NCBI GenBank assembly: GCA_963513935.1
Contig: OY740768.1
Coordinates: 34,346,216-34,410,215, forward strand
DNA from: Aphrophora alni
Taxonomy: Eukaryota > Arthropoda > Insecta > Hemiptera > Aphrophoridae
Direction of reading: 5' to 3'
Length of the DNA stretch: 64,000 nucleotides
Positions 1-12,904 of the stretch are shown here, piece after piece (the first letter of the stretch is position 1; the number at the start of each line of letters is the position of its first letter). Made by a program: the position numbers and the translations under genes. The notes below the pieces were generated by a model. The model made no database searches. It saw nothing but the letters and a program-made list of their open reading frames with translations, and was not told the DNA's origin.

Positions 1-1060
1 ATTCTCTTTTATGAAATCGATTTTAAGATGGTGGTCCATATTTGTTATAATATTTTGCAAATTATTACAAAATGGTACATTTCTTTTGATTTTGTACACG
101 CATTTGGGCCATTAATGTTCACATTTCACCAAAATTTGAACGAAATCAAAAGAGCCAATTTTGATAAATTATTAGAGAAAACGAATATATTTTTGGAAAG
201 AAGACCTCGGTTTCAATGATTTCATCATTTTCATTGAATCATAATATTATTTACCGTGTGAATATGATAAATTTAGATGATAACAAAGACAAAATTGGGT
301 CTTGTTGCGAAATTTGGAATAAAGTGTCTGTTGTGGAAGTTGTGTATTTCCTTTCATTTAGATTTTTTACAAGAGTTGGTCATTTTAAATTTAAATAATT
401 ACCGAATTTAAATTTTATCAGCGGTTTTAAAAAGTAAAAAAATAAAAATGGGAAATTATTTTAAAGTAAAACCCTTAGAAAAGTAACAGTTATGGGCTTT
501 TACTAACCTTGGCCATAAAATTTGCACCAATCCTTATCCCCAAAACACCATTTGAGACATTTAATTATACCAGTCTAATGCTCACATCAAATTTGTTATA
601 AACAATGGGTTTCGACATGTTTGCAAAAATTGGAAACTCACTTATCTCTCAAAGGTAATTCATGGTAACTCAAAGGGTATGTTGTTTTATGTCCAGACAG
701 ACGAATCTGGAGATGACATTTATTATGTATTAAAATCTATATTTTCTTGAATTAGTTTTCAAAATACAAATTATACCATGCGCTCAAAAATTATTTCTGC
801 AGTGGGTAATTAGATTCCATCGAAATAAAACAAATGTGTATTGGCGCATTTATATGATATGTTTCCAGTGACACTACGATTATACTATTAAACTGATTAT
901 AACTAATTAAACTGATCAGTTTCGCCATAATGTGGAATGTGTGAGTCAACAGCCATTGATTGTTAACAGTACCTTCAACGCCAGTTTCATAAGTAGACAC
1001 CGGCACTTGTAAGTAAAGAATAATAGGTGTGCCTTATGCATGGGGTTCTGCATCAGTAGC
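1..1060. other. AT-rich stretch, no gene recognised
   Basis: Two short ORFs (28-219 and 216-398, plus strand) show no recognisable domain and look like chance reading frames. Phrases such as AAATCGATTTTAAG recur in altered form near 3230, so part of this may be an old dispersed repeat. I cannot name it. Confidence 0.4.
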
Positions 1061-1065
1061 CGGGC

Positions 1066-1130
1066 GTCAACCCTGAAGGGTTGACAAAATTAAACAATTT
1101 TAATAAAAATGTTACCGTCACGGGACGGTA
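1066..1130. repeat. two short stem-loops side by side
   Basis: A 9-bp perfect stem GTCAACCCT/AGGGTTGAC (1066-1085, two-base loop) is followed 27 bp later by a 7-bp stem TACCGTC/GACGGTA (1113-1130, four-base loop). Both are much more GC-rich than the surroundings. They could be the hairpin-rich end of a transposon, but no partner end was found. Confidence 0.45.
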
Positions 1131-1204
1131 GACAGAAGTGAAAACTTTAATTATCGATTTTAAAAATTAATAAATTTTAAACTTTCAATAAATGTAATAA
1201 AAGT

Positions 1205-1955
1205 ATTAATTATATGTAATAGTTCATTTATTAGTTTGACTATGTATGGGAGTCTGAGAAAGTTTGTGCAATATTTTTGGTCGATTATTAGTTTTAATAT
1301 GTTGGGTATGTGAGAAAGTTTGTGCAATATTTCTGCATTGATTATTAGTTTAAGTATGTATGGGAGTTTGAGAAAGTTAGTGCAATATTTCTTATATATG
1401 TTCAGTTTAATATGTACGGGTATGTGAGAAAGTTTGTGCAATATTTTTGCATTATTATTAGTTTGACTATGTATGGGAGTCTGAGAAAGTTAGTGCACTA
1501 TTTTTCATAGATTTTTAGTTAATATGTGAGAAAGTTTGTGCAATATTTTTGCATTGATTATTAGTTTGACTATGAATGGGAGTCTGAGAAAGTTAGTGCA
1601 ATATTTTTCATAGCTTTGTTGGTTAATATGTATGGGTATGTGAGAAAGTTTGCGCAATATTTTTGCATTAATTATTAGTTTGAATATGCATGGGAGTCTG
1701 AGAAAGTTAGTGCACTATTTTTCATAGATTTTTAGTTAATATGTGAGAAAGTTTGTGCAATATTTTTGCATTGATTATTAGTTTGACTATGTATTGGAGC
1801 CTGAGAAAGTTAGTGCACTATTTTTCATAGATTTGTAGTTTTAATATGTTGGGTATGTGAGAAAGTTTGTACAATATTTTTGCAATATTATTAGTTTGAC
1901 TATGTGTTGGAGTCTGAGAAAGTTAGTGCAAAAAGTTAGAAAGTTAGTACCAAAA
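1205..1955. repeat. minisatellite-like tandem array, about 13 copies
   Basis: The phrase GAGAAAGTT(T/A)GTGCAATATTT recurs about 13 times at spacings of roughly 45-58 bp. Copies tend to alternate between a version preceded by GGGAGTCT and one preceded by GGTATGT, which suggests a higher-order dimer of about 100-110 bp. The array decays at its right end. ORFs on either strand (1160-1441 minus, 1857-2054 plus) come from the repeat and are not genes. Confidence 0.85.
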
Positions 1956-2079
1956 TTCATGAATAATAAAACCTACATTCTATATCAACCTATACTGGTT
2001 TGTAATTATAAATATTGGTTGTACTTTTTTCCTGAATTTTATGAATCTTATTGATAATAAGATATTAGTTAGTAACACA

Positions 2080-2648
2080 AACATTATAACTTCAGAGATA
2101 TTAAGTTCAAATTTAGTGTAAGTATATTGTATGTTACGTTTTACAAGTGTACCAAACACCTAGACTTTACAGTATTTTAATAATTTTCAAAATGGCAGCC
2201 ATTAAAAATTTTTAATGAAAGATTATCTCAAAAACTGTTAACTTTACAAAAAAATTACAAGACACAAACTATTTTTGTTTCCTAAGGACAAACAAAAACT
2301 TCTTTTTTTTTACTTTTTCTGTAGGTCAAAGGATTATCAAGTTATCGATAAAAAACTAAAAATACAATTTCTTGGCGATTGTCTACAACAATCAAAACTA
2401 GTCTAACACCAACACATTTTTGAATTATGTTCATTTGTATCCATGGAAATCAAGAAAATATACTACTATTATTTAATAAACAAATCAATTGACAAGTTTA
2501 CTTTTTATTTTAGCATTAATAATAATGGAAATATGACAAAAAACACATATTTGGTCTTAGTGTTTAGTACACTTGTATAACGTAACATACAAAACAGTTA
2601 TACTAAATTTGAACTCAATATCTTTACTAATTCTGCAGGTATAATGTT
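2080..2648. mobile_element. MITE with ~88-bp terminal inverted repeats
   Basis: The left arm (about 2080-2167) and the reverse complement of the right arm (about 2562-2648) share AACATTATA, AGTTCAAATTTAGT, TGTATGTTACGTT and ACAAGTGTAC in the same order with scattered differences. The element is about 570 bp, AT-rich and non-coding. No target duplication could be fixed, so the superfamily is open. Confidence 0.75.
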
Positions 2649-3575
2649 TTTTGAAAAAAAAAAGAAAAAAAGGCAGATGAATAGAAAATGAAGAGGAGTT
2701 CGACTATATGTTATTTGACATTTTTGATTGGTTTTTATATTATATAATCCGAAAATGAATTTTACAGCCAGTCCACCTTTTTCGTTACACTCTGCATATA
2801 CAAGGAGAATATATTAAGATGGGGAAAACATCGACTGAGATTTTCAAGGATAATTTAGGGTCTCTCTAACTTATTATTTTTTTATTTTTTTAACAAAATA
2901 ATTTTTTGTTGTATCTGTATGGATTTCTCAGAAACTATTGTTCAAATTGGTACTAAGAGGTTTTATTAGCTTCTAACTGCGTAAAATAAAATCGCCATAA
3001 CACAAAATTTTAGGATATTTGTCATAAAAACACAAAAATTAGGTTTGCTCAAAATCGGTTTTAATGTTCAATTTTAATTTAGTTTTACCTCTTAAGATTC
3101 AACGCAAAAAGAAAATGTATTTAGTTCGCTAAAATCACAACCTGATTAATATTCAAATTATTAGATGAGTAACATTATTCCTGTCACACGAGTGTTATGG
3201 ATCTTTATTTTTTCCAAATTTGATAGAAATCAATAGAACCGATTTTAAGGAATTATAAAACGCCTCAATCTATTTTTGAGGTTTTCACCTAACCGAAATA
3301 TGTAATGACATGACAATAATTGTTGTTTGGAATCTTTTGGGGTGGAGTACATTTGATAAATATTTGATCCAAATAGTTTAAGCCAATTTTTAACAAATCA
3401 AGCTTTCTTTTTATGACAGGTACCCTCTAAATTGCTCAGTTAATTCGATTATATTTCAATTAAATTTACTATTTATAATATAGTTTGGAACAAAGTACAT
3501 TATATAAAGGGGCCTTGTCCCCTGGCACCTAACAACATACCTGATTTACACTTAGATATGCAAATAAATATCTAC
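2649..3575. other. non-coding AT-rich stretch
   Basis: No ORF, RNA gene or clear repeat boundary is seen. If the two exons to the right are real, later exons of that gene could lie here or beyond the window edge, but none was recognised. Confidence 0.4.
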
Positions 3576-3619
3576 CTACGTTGACATCTTCAATGTAGAG
3601 TTCTTTAATTGGATCACAC
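3576..3619 (-). CDS. candidate internal exon B of an unidentified gene
   Basis: On the minus strand TTTTACATTTAG is followed by 44 nt encoding CDPIKELYIEDVNV, then a donor-like GTAG|GTAGAT. The exon's first G completes the AGG (Arg) codon left open by the upstream exon at 4848-4938, so the two join in frame as ...DVTLR-CDPIKEL.... Alternative donors two to three bases away are possible. I do not recognise the protein. The R-C-D-P step resembles the 'CDP' element of mannose-6-phosphate-receptor-homology domains, but that is a loose guess. Support is splice signals plus phase only. Confidence 0.42.
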
Positions 3620-4692
3620 CTAAATGTAAAACAAGATAATTTGTTAGTTTCATTTTAAGATTTATATCATACAAAATTAATGATTCAATACATTGCACAA
3701 ACCTAAAACCTAAGCGAACACAATAAAATAAAATATATTGGTGACTTGTACAAAAATTCCCTCATGGTAATGTCAGTCAAAAAGGGAGAAATTAACAATA
3801 TACACTAGTAGGTAGGTTTATATACTGTAACTCAAAATTAACCAGCTAAAAAATCAAACCAAAACGAAATATATATAAAAAAATACTATTTTCCAGTAGT
3901 TCATAAAATACTCAACGTATCCTTTACGGCGGTCCATAATTAGCTATTGGGATTTAAGGATCATTTTATTCTTTGTAGAGAAAACAATTGCGTTAAGTTG
4001 CTCTTCAAAGTTATTTTGATAAAAATCGAAAAACTTATAGGTTAAGGATAATAATGAATAGTTAGTAACCAACAGCAAGTGGGAGTTTTCGTGATTTTAC
4101 ATACAAGTGACAGGCTAGTTTGATTTTGGTCTGTAATTTGATTAAGAAGTGTGGTTATTTGTGACAGTGTTATGAAAATAAAATTTCACATAAAAAAATT
4201 AAGAAAGAACGATCTTTCTTTCGTATTAACGCTAGCCACCCATAGGTCATGCGGTAATCTATTTTCTCTGTAGACCCTGCATTCAACAAATTCTGGCAAG
4301 CCAAAAACTCTTATCAAATCCAGACTCATGCACATTCCTCTAAACTATAACTAAATCAGGTAGTTTTAAGATTCAATTGTAAGAATTAGATTTAGCTATC
4401 TTTAAGAAATAATTTGTGAAACGCTATTTTCTATCTGTCCTTTAATAAGATTCAAAATTAAAACTTTATCCAACTTTAAATTATATAACAACTTGGTAAA
4501 CTTGCTTTTACATTTTTGAAATCAATAGAATAAAATTGCATTAACTCACAATTTAAAGAATATTATTAGAAATATAAAGTTAGAGAAAAACTTTCATAAA
4601 TCATGTAATAGAAAATCTGTCATGTGCTGTAATCACAACTTAACAAGTTACATTACAAACTAATGGACTTTGATAAATTTATGTAAAAAAAA

Positions 4693-4730
<38 letters not shown>

Positions 4731-4847
4731 AGCAAATTACATCATAAAATCTTTAATTAATTTTGTATATTAAAATTTTTAAATAAATTTGTCACAATAA
4801 TTAAATCTATAACGATACCGTAATCCTAGTTATAAATAAAATATCAC
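3620..4847. other. probable intron between candidate exons B and A
   Basis: AT-rich sequence without a recognised gene. It contains a (TA)n microsatellite at about 4693-4728. GC is locally raised around 4225-4345, but I find no supported exon there. Confidence 0.35.
4693..4728. repeat. (TA)n microsatellite
   Basis: Uninterrupted alternating T/A run of about 33 bases. Confidence 0.95.
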
Positions 4848-4938
4848 CTCAGGGTAACATCATAAATCACAAGACCGCGACCGCCATCAAACGAGTCATT
4901 ATCATCCAAACGCATACATAACCCATTCCCATTAACTT
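4848..4938 (-). CDS. candidate internal exon A of an unidentified gene
   Basis: The minus strand holds an acceptor-like ...ATTGTTGAG (or ...GAGAAG three bases on), then an open stretch with LCMRLDDNDSFDGGRG and, directly after it, LVIYDVTL. It ends CTGAG|GTGATA. An in-frame TGA just upstream of the acceptor means translation must enter by splicing. GC content and residue mix differ sharply from the neighbourhood, and the phase matches exon B. The acidic N/D-rich start followed by a beta-strand-like segment suggests an extracellular or lumenal domain. Identity is unknown, and a relation to the TMEM179-like exon 13 kb upstream is not supported. Confidence 0.45.
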
Positions 4939-7900
4939 CTCAACAATAACAATATTCAAATCAAATTATAAAATGAAATTTAAAATAAAACAAAGAAGTT
5001 AAAAAGAGGAAAAAAGAAACAAAAGCAAAACTAGAGGAGGAATAAGAAGGCTGTGGGGGCACTCGTGTACCAGGACTAGCACCAACAAGATTACATTTGT
5101 AGCGAGTTTAAAAGTTTCTTGATAACAGTGAAATATAAATATAAAATTGAACACTAATTGTTTTATTTGTAATTTGCTTTATTTAACAAGTTGTAAAGAT
5201 CAGATACTTTGTTGTAATGCGCTATGATCAGAAACTTTATTATGTTCAATTTTTCAATCCTATGGGATGGCGATCAGGGTTCTGTGTCCAAAATTTCTTT
5301 AACATCTAACAGCTTAAATACCCAATAAAAATCCTGTCTCTTGAGTTACAAAATTTAAAAATAGTAATATTCTGACTGTCTTATTTACAAGTTTAATGAC
5401 ATTTACTTATATCTTGTTCCAACGAGTTAAAGCGATAACTTTTTAAAATATTTTTTATATTAAATTTAGTACAAGAATACAGATGTAAAAATCCACAGAC
5501 ATTACAAAGGCTTCAATCAGCTTTCTTCAATATCAAATTTTAAAATATCGCAATGTCAAAAACCAATTTTCGGAACTTTCACATCAAAAAAATGTAAAAC
5601 CTATTGATAAATAATAAATGCTAGAGTTTAAAATTTAAAAAAACATAACTATAGTAAAAAATTAAAAAATTGAATGTGAATAATTATGTGTAAGTACAAC
5701 GTTTGGGCCAAACTTAGGTTCATCAAATTTTAAAAATATTGTTTTAAATTAGTTTTTTATATACAAGAAGAATTACAAGCTACCAAAAAAGGAAGGAAAT
5801 CAACTTATCAATTGCGCCCCAACCCAGACTCATCTATTGGATATAATTTCAGTTGTGCATTTTTCTTCAATTATATGTTAGAATAAGAGGTCCTTTTTTA
5901 TGTATATAGAATTTGTATTTTTGTAATCTATGGTTAAGCTGGGTAACCTTCTAAATTTCATTTCAGCCGCTAACAAAAAAGTTTGGAAAAATATCAAAAA
6001 TTTATAATTTTATAAAATGTATCTCTATTTGGAAATGGACAATTTTAAACTGAGATTGTGTATGTTCGATGTATAACAAAAAAGTAATATAATCAAATAA
6101 AATTTCTAAATAATTGTTAAAGTTTTGTGTTAAAGTCAAACCACATAAAACAACGATTCACTTCTATTGTTCTATCTATAGTTTAAACCTGAGCTCGTAG
6201 AGATGGATAACATTAATTACCTGAACTTTATTTTGTTTCTTTCTCTAAATTTCTTTGGAGCCTTGACAAATTAGACTTGAACCATATAAATAAATTCGAT
6301 CATACCTTATACTGTACTTATTTGGAATAAATTCTTCAAAATACATACTTAAAGCTATATATAGCTCGTGCTAATATTTATCTAAAATGAAATATGAACA
6401 TTTGTTCTAAGAACCTTCTACGATTTTTTCTTCTGATTTTCCCGTTTCAGTTGGTCACTGAGGACCCTTTTAGTTTCAGTAGTACATAAAATAGAAGAGT
6501 CTGGTTCCTGGCAGACACATATTGCGCAACTATTGATATATTTTAAGGCGTAAAATGACATTTAAGTAAATCTAACTGCAGAAATTAAGGGTTATAAATT
6601 TATTTATTGGTTTCCTATAGAAAATATAAAACGCAGAAGTTAGCATGTTAGATTAAGTGAGGAGAGATAACATCAACGCCTTTTAGTTGTTAACGTTTTA
6701 GCAAACTTATATTATTACCGGCTGATTTTTTAGGAAAATTTTGTGGAAAATCATACATATACATATTGTTTAAATTTTAAACAAAATTTGTGGTAAACAA
6801 AACCTTTTACTCTATGTTTATAAGCAAGCGGAATTACTCCAGTTTAATCATAAGCCCCAATGACATACTGTATAAGTAATTCATGGTTAGGCTTATAGCA
6901 CCGTAATAAATTTATATCGCAAAGTTGATCTCAGGAATATCAATTTTCCTATAAATTAAGTAATAAAAAATTTGACACAGTTGAGTTGACATTCATGTAT
7001 AGAATTAAAATAAAACACTTTAGTTTAAATTAATTATATAGACACTATAGTATTTTCTAACCTAGGTAGGTGCAATAAATATGTTAAGTACAATAGCGTT
7101 TTTATTTAAAAAAATTAAAATGGAATTCCACCATGTACCATCGGTCGTTGGCAAAATAAGCATTGCAGTTTAAGTTAATTAAATTTAATATATTATGTTC
7201 GGTTTATAAGCCTCGTCTAGAACTAATTTGGTGTTATAATCCTAGTGGTCTTGGGAAATTGTCGGAAAGACAATTAACAACTTATAATAAATGAGTTCAT
7301 TTCGTTTCATAAAGATTAATTTTGAAAAATATTAAAATTTTACTTTAATAAAAATATATTTGATTATTTCTTAGAAATTCCCATTATGAGTATAAAACCG
7401 TTATTTGACCAATTTAATGATTTGGGAAAAAAATAAAAACAAAACAACCACCATTCATTTTACTAAGACCACCACAAGAACTATTACTAAAAAGTATGAA
7501 AGATAAATGATCGAGAGGTTTTTCACCTTTAAACGAGGAAAAAACAGATATAAAATATATAAATTTTCTACATTATAATTTAGATATAGTAATAAGATTT
7601 ATTAGATATTAGTGCATAAACAGTAAAACTTTGGATTATCACATTTGGTAGATAACTTATTTAAATGCAATTTATATTTCCTCTCAATTAATTTTGGTAA
7701 GCTGAAGTGATAACAAGTAAAAATATAATGCCCAAAAGCTGAGAGTCCTTAGAAACGCAGATTTTATTGTACATTCAAGTACTAAACATTCCAAAATGGA
7801 GTCACAACTCTTTAAAATATGTTGCTAAAAAAAACTGTTCAAAGTTACTTTCAACTCGTATGTGTGACATATATAGCCAATGTTACGACTGAAGTTTACA

Positions 7901-10540
7901 ACAGTTAAACATTACCCCATACTGTTAGAAAAGTCTTCTACTACACAAAAAATACAGGGTATTTGTAATGTAAACATTAAAACCTTTTAAATGTTTAACC
8001 AAGTGGCCCAAAAAGATTTGTAATAAAAAAAACATTGAATCTATATACTATATCATATACATTTATAAAAAACATCCAATAAGTTGATATGATCCACAAT
8101 GGTCTAAATTGGACTATGTCATTCATTTTCTATGTGTACAATACATAGACTTTGATGTTCATATTAGTAGTCTAACATATACATATTTTATAAGCGAAAA
8201 ATCCCACAAAAGTTCATCTTTGGATTTCATAATTAAAACTTGTGGAAAAGCAGAGTTCCACATGTAAAAACATGGACTTTGACATATGTTTTATGTATAC
8301 TGGTACCGACAACTTTTTATTTCAAGTAGCACCCTCAAAATTAGGCAAATTAAAAAAAGAAAAAGTCTCTATTGTACATGTAACAATTTGAAGGTAGGCT
8401 GTACAAATTGTTAAGTTAGTTATCAAAACTAGGAAGACATAAATTTATACAAGAAATTATAAAAGAGATAGGAGAACAGTAAGATGAAATTAAAAGGACT
8501 AGATAATCAATGAAATAAGAGTACAAACAATAACTAATACGTAATTTCAAATATAATATACAATGTAAGATAATACCAACTGTAGAAGTTTAGCCATATT
8601 AGTTTTAAATTAAAAGTGTATAAAGGAAATTGTGACGTAGTTTGAGTCATGACGTCACAGGGAGAATTTAGAGTAAGATGTAGACAAGATCATTAAAATT
8701 ATATAAACAATAATGTGAAAGGAACTAGATAGGAAAATAAACGATTTAATAATTAGTTAGTATATTATGATTAAAACTAATGTAAGAACTTGAGAAAAAT
8801 TAAATATTAAGGAAATAGACACAAGAAATATTAAGAAATAGACACAATTCCGGAACTAGCGGTAACCAGCCGTGTTGCTTCGTAAACAAGGTACGGTTTT
8901 AAAAAGTTGACTTGACATCAGTTTTTATAAAGGACTCTAAGATGGCTTGGGAATCTTGAAAGGGAAGAAATGATAAGTGAATTTTTTGGAATGAACAAGG
9001 AGATATAAGGTTTTCATACCCAAATAATGATATAAGACGAAAAAAGTAAATATTTACCAATTCAAAGTTAATTGTGAAGTTAGTGAGAAAGAAAGATAAA
9101 ACCAACACCAATGCATAGTTGAGGTAACGATGTATAAATAATGTGTAATAAGCATTGACCATAGGTCTTTTTCAATTAAATAAGTAATCGAATAATAATA
9201 TTGAACAATTCCGAGAAACATTTTCAAAATCTAAAATTAATTTGTATGATAACCAATAATCAAACCAGGTTCATTTTATTATGTTTGTGTATAGTTTTAA
9301 AGTAATGATTAGTTGTAAGATAGATTTTAGTGGGAAAACATGTAAATTTTAGACGAAACCATACTTCAAACCCCCGAGAAAAAGCAGGATATATATATAT
9401 ATAATTCTTATTAAAGATTTGTTTATTTTTTTAAATAAATACAGTAACTACATATTACATACAATATCTCAAAGAATGTATATATGTATGTAATTTCTAG
9501 GTTTTGTTAAAGAAAATAATATGTCAAATTAATAATTTGTTATTGTATTTGTGTGTGCTGTCATTTCGATTGAGAGTAAATAAAGTAAAGTAAATAAGTA
9601 AACATTTACTGAACAAGATAGGGTAAAGTAAGTCAAGCCAAAGGAACTGTTAGCCATCTTGGTAATAATAAAAATAATAATAATTTCTTTCTATACTGTT
9701 GGAACTGTTCTCATTAAAGTTAAATATTTTTTCTTTTAGTTAACTTTTAAAGATTTTTTTCTTAAAATAAGACCATTCAAATTACTTTTATAAGTTTGGC
9801 AACTGAACGTGAGAATTTTCTTAATTTAAAAAAGTTAAGTTAGGTTTCCTTTTATATATAGTTCTCAAGAAGTTACTTGTCACCACCACATATTATATGA
9901 TGTTGGTTCTATAGTGGGATAGGAATGAATTTACTACCGGTTTGAGAAGTTCTCTCTTTAAGCTATTGAGTAGAGAAACAATTTATTACATTTAATTTAA
10001 TGTGAAATTAATTAGATTATGAAAAGAAAATACTCTTATCAATTGAATTTCTCAAACTTTTATCAAAATTATTCAAAGTAATGGTTTCGTATCTGTCATA
10101 CACTTTTTTAATCCATTGCTTATCAAAGTTTGTCAAAGTAACTGTACAGTATATCTTATTTTCAAACACGAAAAAAAAAAAAAAAAGTACGTATTTGGAT
10201 TATTTATCCAAATATTTGGTTATAGGACAAATATTATAAATATATAACCTTAAATTTACTATTTTTAAAGGTTACAAAACAAGTTCAGCTTACCATTCGT
10301 GTGAGTCCGTCGTTCTGTAGGTTTTAAGGTTCAGACAAAAGACATCAACACCGTCAACAAAATATATTGTTGTAGTCACACCAACGACGGAACAGATTAA
10401 ATTAGCAATAAGTGATGGGACTACGATTCGCCAGGGTTGAGGTAACCTGAAACGGTACAAAAACGTTATTTTCAGATAAATACATACACATCTCTATTAA
10501 GGAAAGTTCGGATTGGCTTGGCGACCATAGGTCGTACGGA
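4939..10540. other. long AT-rich stretch, no gene recognised
   Basis: Only short chance ORFs occur, for example 8899-9162 minus, a low-complexity hydrophobic frame without splice signals or motif. A GC-raised patch at 5035-5110 is open in two minus frames but lacks a usable acceptor. A strong plus-strand polypyrimidine-AG tract ends at 6450, with an in-frame stop soon after. A small (TA)n run lies at 9390-9402. I see no RNA genes or transposon termini. Confidence 0.45.
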
Positions 10541-10927
10541 TTATAATAGCTGTACGGGCATTGGTAGGTTTTTTCCCTGTTGAGATTGTAGAGTACTGCT
10601 GCAAAATTCCTCTAGAGTTTTAAGCCAATCGCCCATGAGTGACTGAGCGCTAGTGCTGGGTGTGGATAAGCCTTCGGTGTCTGCGCTAAATTGCTTTGGC
10701 GCCTTAGTTATTGATGGTCTTGTGGTATCAGCCAGATTGTCCAGTTCTGCGTGGATAAAGCACCGATTCAATTCGAGGGTACTAGCCGACGAAAGGTTCC
10801 AATGGCTTAATAGGTCAATTGCTTGATCGGCGGTCAGTTTGTTGATCCGATTTTGGTTGATAATTGGTCCGTTGAGTGGGAAAGGGAAGGGTTTAGGAAT
10901 ATCACCCGACCAGTCAATTTCTTCCAT
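10541..10927 (-). CDS. 128-codon ORF, unknown; possibly a transposon gag-like start
   Basis: The frame opens with ATG and runs 128 codons in a GC-richer patch. The product is soluble and polar (MEEIDWSGDIPKPFPFPL..., later SHWNLSSASTLELNRCF), with no membrane segment or zinc knuckle. Composition and isolation suggest the first part of a transposable-element protein, such as an LTR-retrotransposon gag, with the rest missing. No host-gene resemblance was recognised and no splice context was found. Confidence 0.3.
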   Translation of the reverse strand: MEEIDWSGDIPKPFPFPLNGPIINQNRINKLTADQAIDLLSHWNLSSASTLELNRCFIHAELDNLADTTRPSITKAPKQFSADTEGLSTPSTSAQSLMGDWLKTLEEFCSSTLQSQQGKNLPMPVQLL

Positions 10928-11699
10928 GGTGAAAATGAAGGTTGAGAAAATCAGACGGAGATTGGTAAGATTTTAAAAAAATAAGTTTCGATCGCAAAAA
11001 ATGATAAGAAAGAAGAAGCTATAATAATTATACATAAATGGGGGGGGTCGAAGAATTCCCAGGAGTGATGGATAAAAAGTTCAGGGATGAAGAAATGAAG
11101 GGGGGAATATTATTGTTATATTGTTTTTATAGTTGTAAATATGTTAAATTGCATGGTAATTCGTGTTATAGTTGGTGGGCAACACTTTATTGATGGTTAG
11201 ATAAGTAAGTTTGGTTTATGAAAAGGAGGAAGGGGGTTAATTAGTAATTTGGTGAAAATTTATTCGGGGGAAAAAAAGAAGAAAATATTCAGGACGACGG
11301 ACAGATGAAAAGTAAAGTTACGTTAATATGTAGATTAGAGTCTTAAGTCGCGTCTCCACCAACCGAACATGCTCGGCGAACAGTGTTCGCTGGAACTATC
11401 TGATGTCGCCGAACATTGTTTGGTGTGGACGCCTTCTCGAACATTATGATCGGTGTGAGAGGGGGGGGGGCTAGTGGCGAGAACCTGTTGTTGGCCGTCA
11501 AAGTTCGCTCACAGACCGAACATTTCAGTCGAACTCACGTGTTTGTCGGTGCAACTTGAGCAGTTTTCTTTGTTTGTGTGGCGTTGTAGAAGAGAGTGTG
11601 TAGGTTTTTGATTAATAGTGAGTGTTCGGTTTCGGTTGTGTTAATTTATTTTCTTCGGACATAAAAATGAGTGATTTAGGAGAGAGCGAGAGCTTAAAT

Positions 11700-12438
11700 A
11701 AACAATAATAATTGTGGTCTGTAGAAAAAACAATTACCTTGATTCAAGCATACGAAGTACATCACCTACTGTGGAATCCCAGAGAAAAACTTTATAAAAA
11801 TAAATTCAAACGCAATGATGCATTTATAGAAATTGCTTCAGATATCGGTTGCAGTGTACTTGAAGTTAAGAAAAATACAGAAACTATTCTAGCCCAATAC
11901 CGAAGAGAGAAGAAGTATGTTGTGCCTAAGTCTGGAATGGCAACGAGTGAACGAAAAAACCCCGTGGTGGGGACTTAAATACCTTCGTTTCTTGGATAAT
12001 AAGTATTCACCAAACAGTACAACTTCAAGCTCTGACAACTTCCAGGTTATTGAAGAAAACAAGATAGAGGTAGAGGAATCGCAAGCAACCGATGTTCCAG
12101 AAGACGACTAACAAATCGATAATCGATTTAATAACAAAACTTTTAAAGTTCCTCCCAAGAAGAAATGTCGTAAAGACAAACAAGACGAAGCCTATAAAAT
12201 CATGAAAGACTGCTATGAGGGATTAACGTGCCATGACAACCATCAAGACGAATTCTCTATTTATGGCGAAGCAGTAGCTGCCAGAATAAGAAAACTAACG
12301 GATCCTGTTGCTATATGCATGTTAAAAAACAAAATTGACAACGCTATTTTTGAAGCAGAAATGAAGCAATACCGGAGACAAGGTACCAGTTCGTCTACAT
12401 CTACTAGTAGTAATTTAAATCCTTGCGTTGTACATTAG
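11700..12438 (+). pseudogene. MADF/Myb-like Harbinger accessory protein, broken
   Basis: The first frame (11712-11978) reads WSVEKTITLIQAYEVHHLLW with LYKNKFKRNDAFIEIASDIG, the usual MADF/SANT-like DNA-binding start. Near 11930 the frame shifts, and the next frame continues with VNEKTPWWGLKYLRFLD and an acidic S/E-rich stretch up to a stop at 12111. A third frame (12202-12438) carries a C-terminal region ending in an S/T-rich tail. In Harbinger elements this protein binds DNA and helps bring the transposase to the nucleus and to the ends. The frameshift and stop make it non-functional. Initiation is unclear, since a stop precedes the first frame. Confidence 0.72.
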
Positions 12439-12904
12439 GAGAAGCCTTATCTGGAGAAGAGTTAAGTTGCGCGTCCTCGGAAGACAACTTGGAATGTTAT
12501 TCAGAACAGAACCCTTTATGTTTTCTACGTCTATTATAAAATTTTTTGGTAGGTAATGTTCCATTATTTATTTTTAGACTTTATTTTCCATTAAATTTTC
12601 CAGTAAACTTTCAGTAATTAGATTAGATTCAGTAATATAATTGATTAGCAGAATTGAACTATCAATAACAAGTCATGAATAATATATATCGTATGGCTCT
12701 TTATTGTCTCTATAATACTAAATTGGTGTGTTCTACAATACAAAGTATTAGCGTAAACAAATTAAAACAATGTAATGTCTATAAATAATTTAATTGAAGT
12801 TGAAACACAGAAATCGTACCTAGTTAACAAACTGACAGTTCAACAATAACCGAAATGTAAAACAACAATATTAAATTAAAAGGTTTTGTTTCGGTACAAG
12901 TTTA

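Noticed and set aside
5018..5150. Minus-strand GC-raised patch reading NLVGASPGTRVPPQPSYSS in one frame and a hydrophobic run in another
   Set aside because: In the first frame a TAA lies just upstream with no AG acceptor between. The second frame has no Met or acceptor. Neither frame is a supportable exon.
6415..6500. Strong plus-strand polypyrimidine tract and CAG at 6450
   Set aside because: The following frame stops after about 12 codons and no partner exon was found on the plus strand.
8899..9162. 87-codon hydrophobic minus ORF
   Set aside because: Low-complexity F/L/I/Y composition expected from AT-rich DNA; no motif or splice support.
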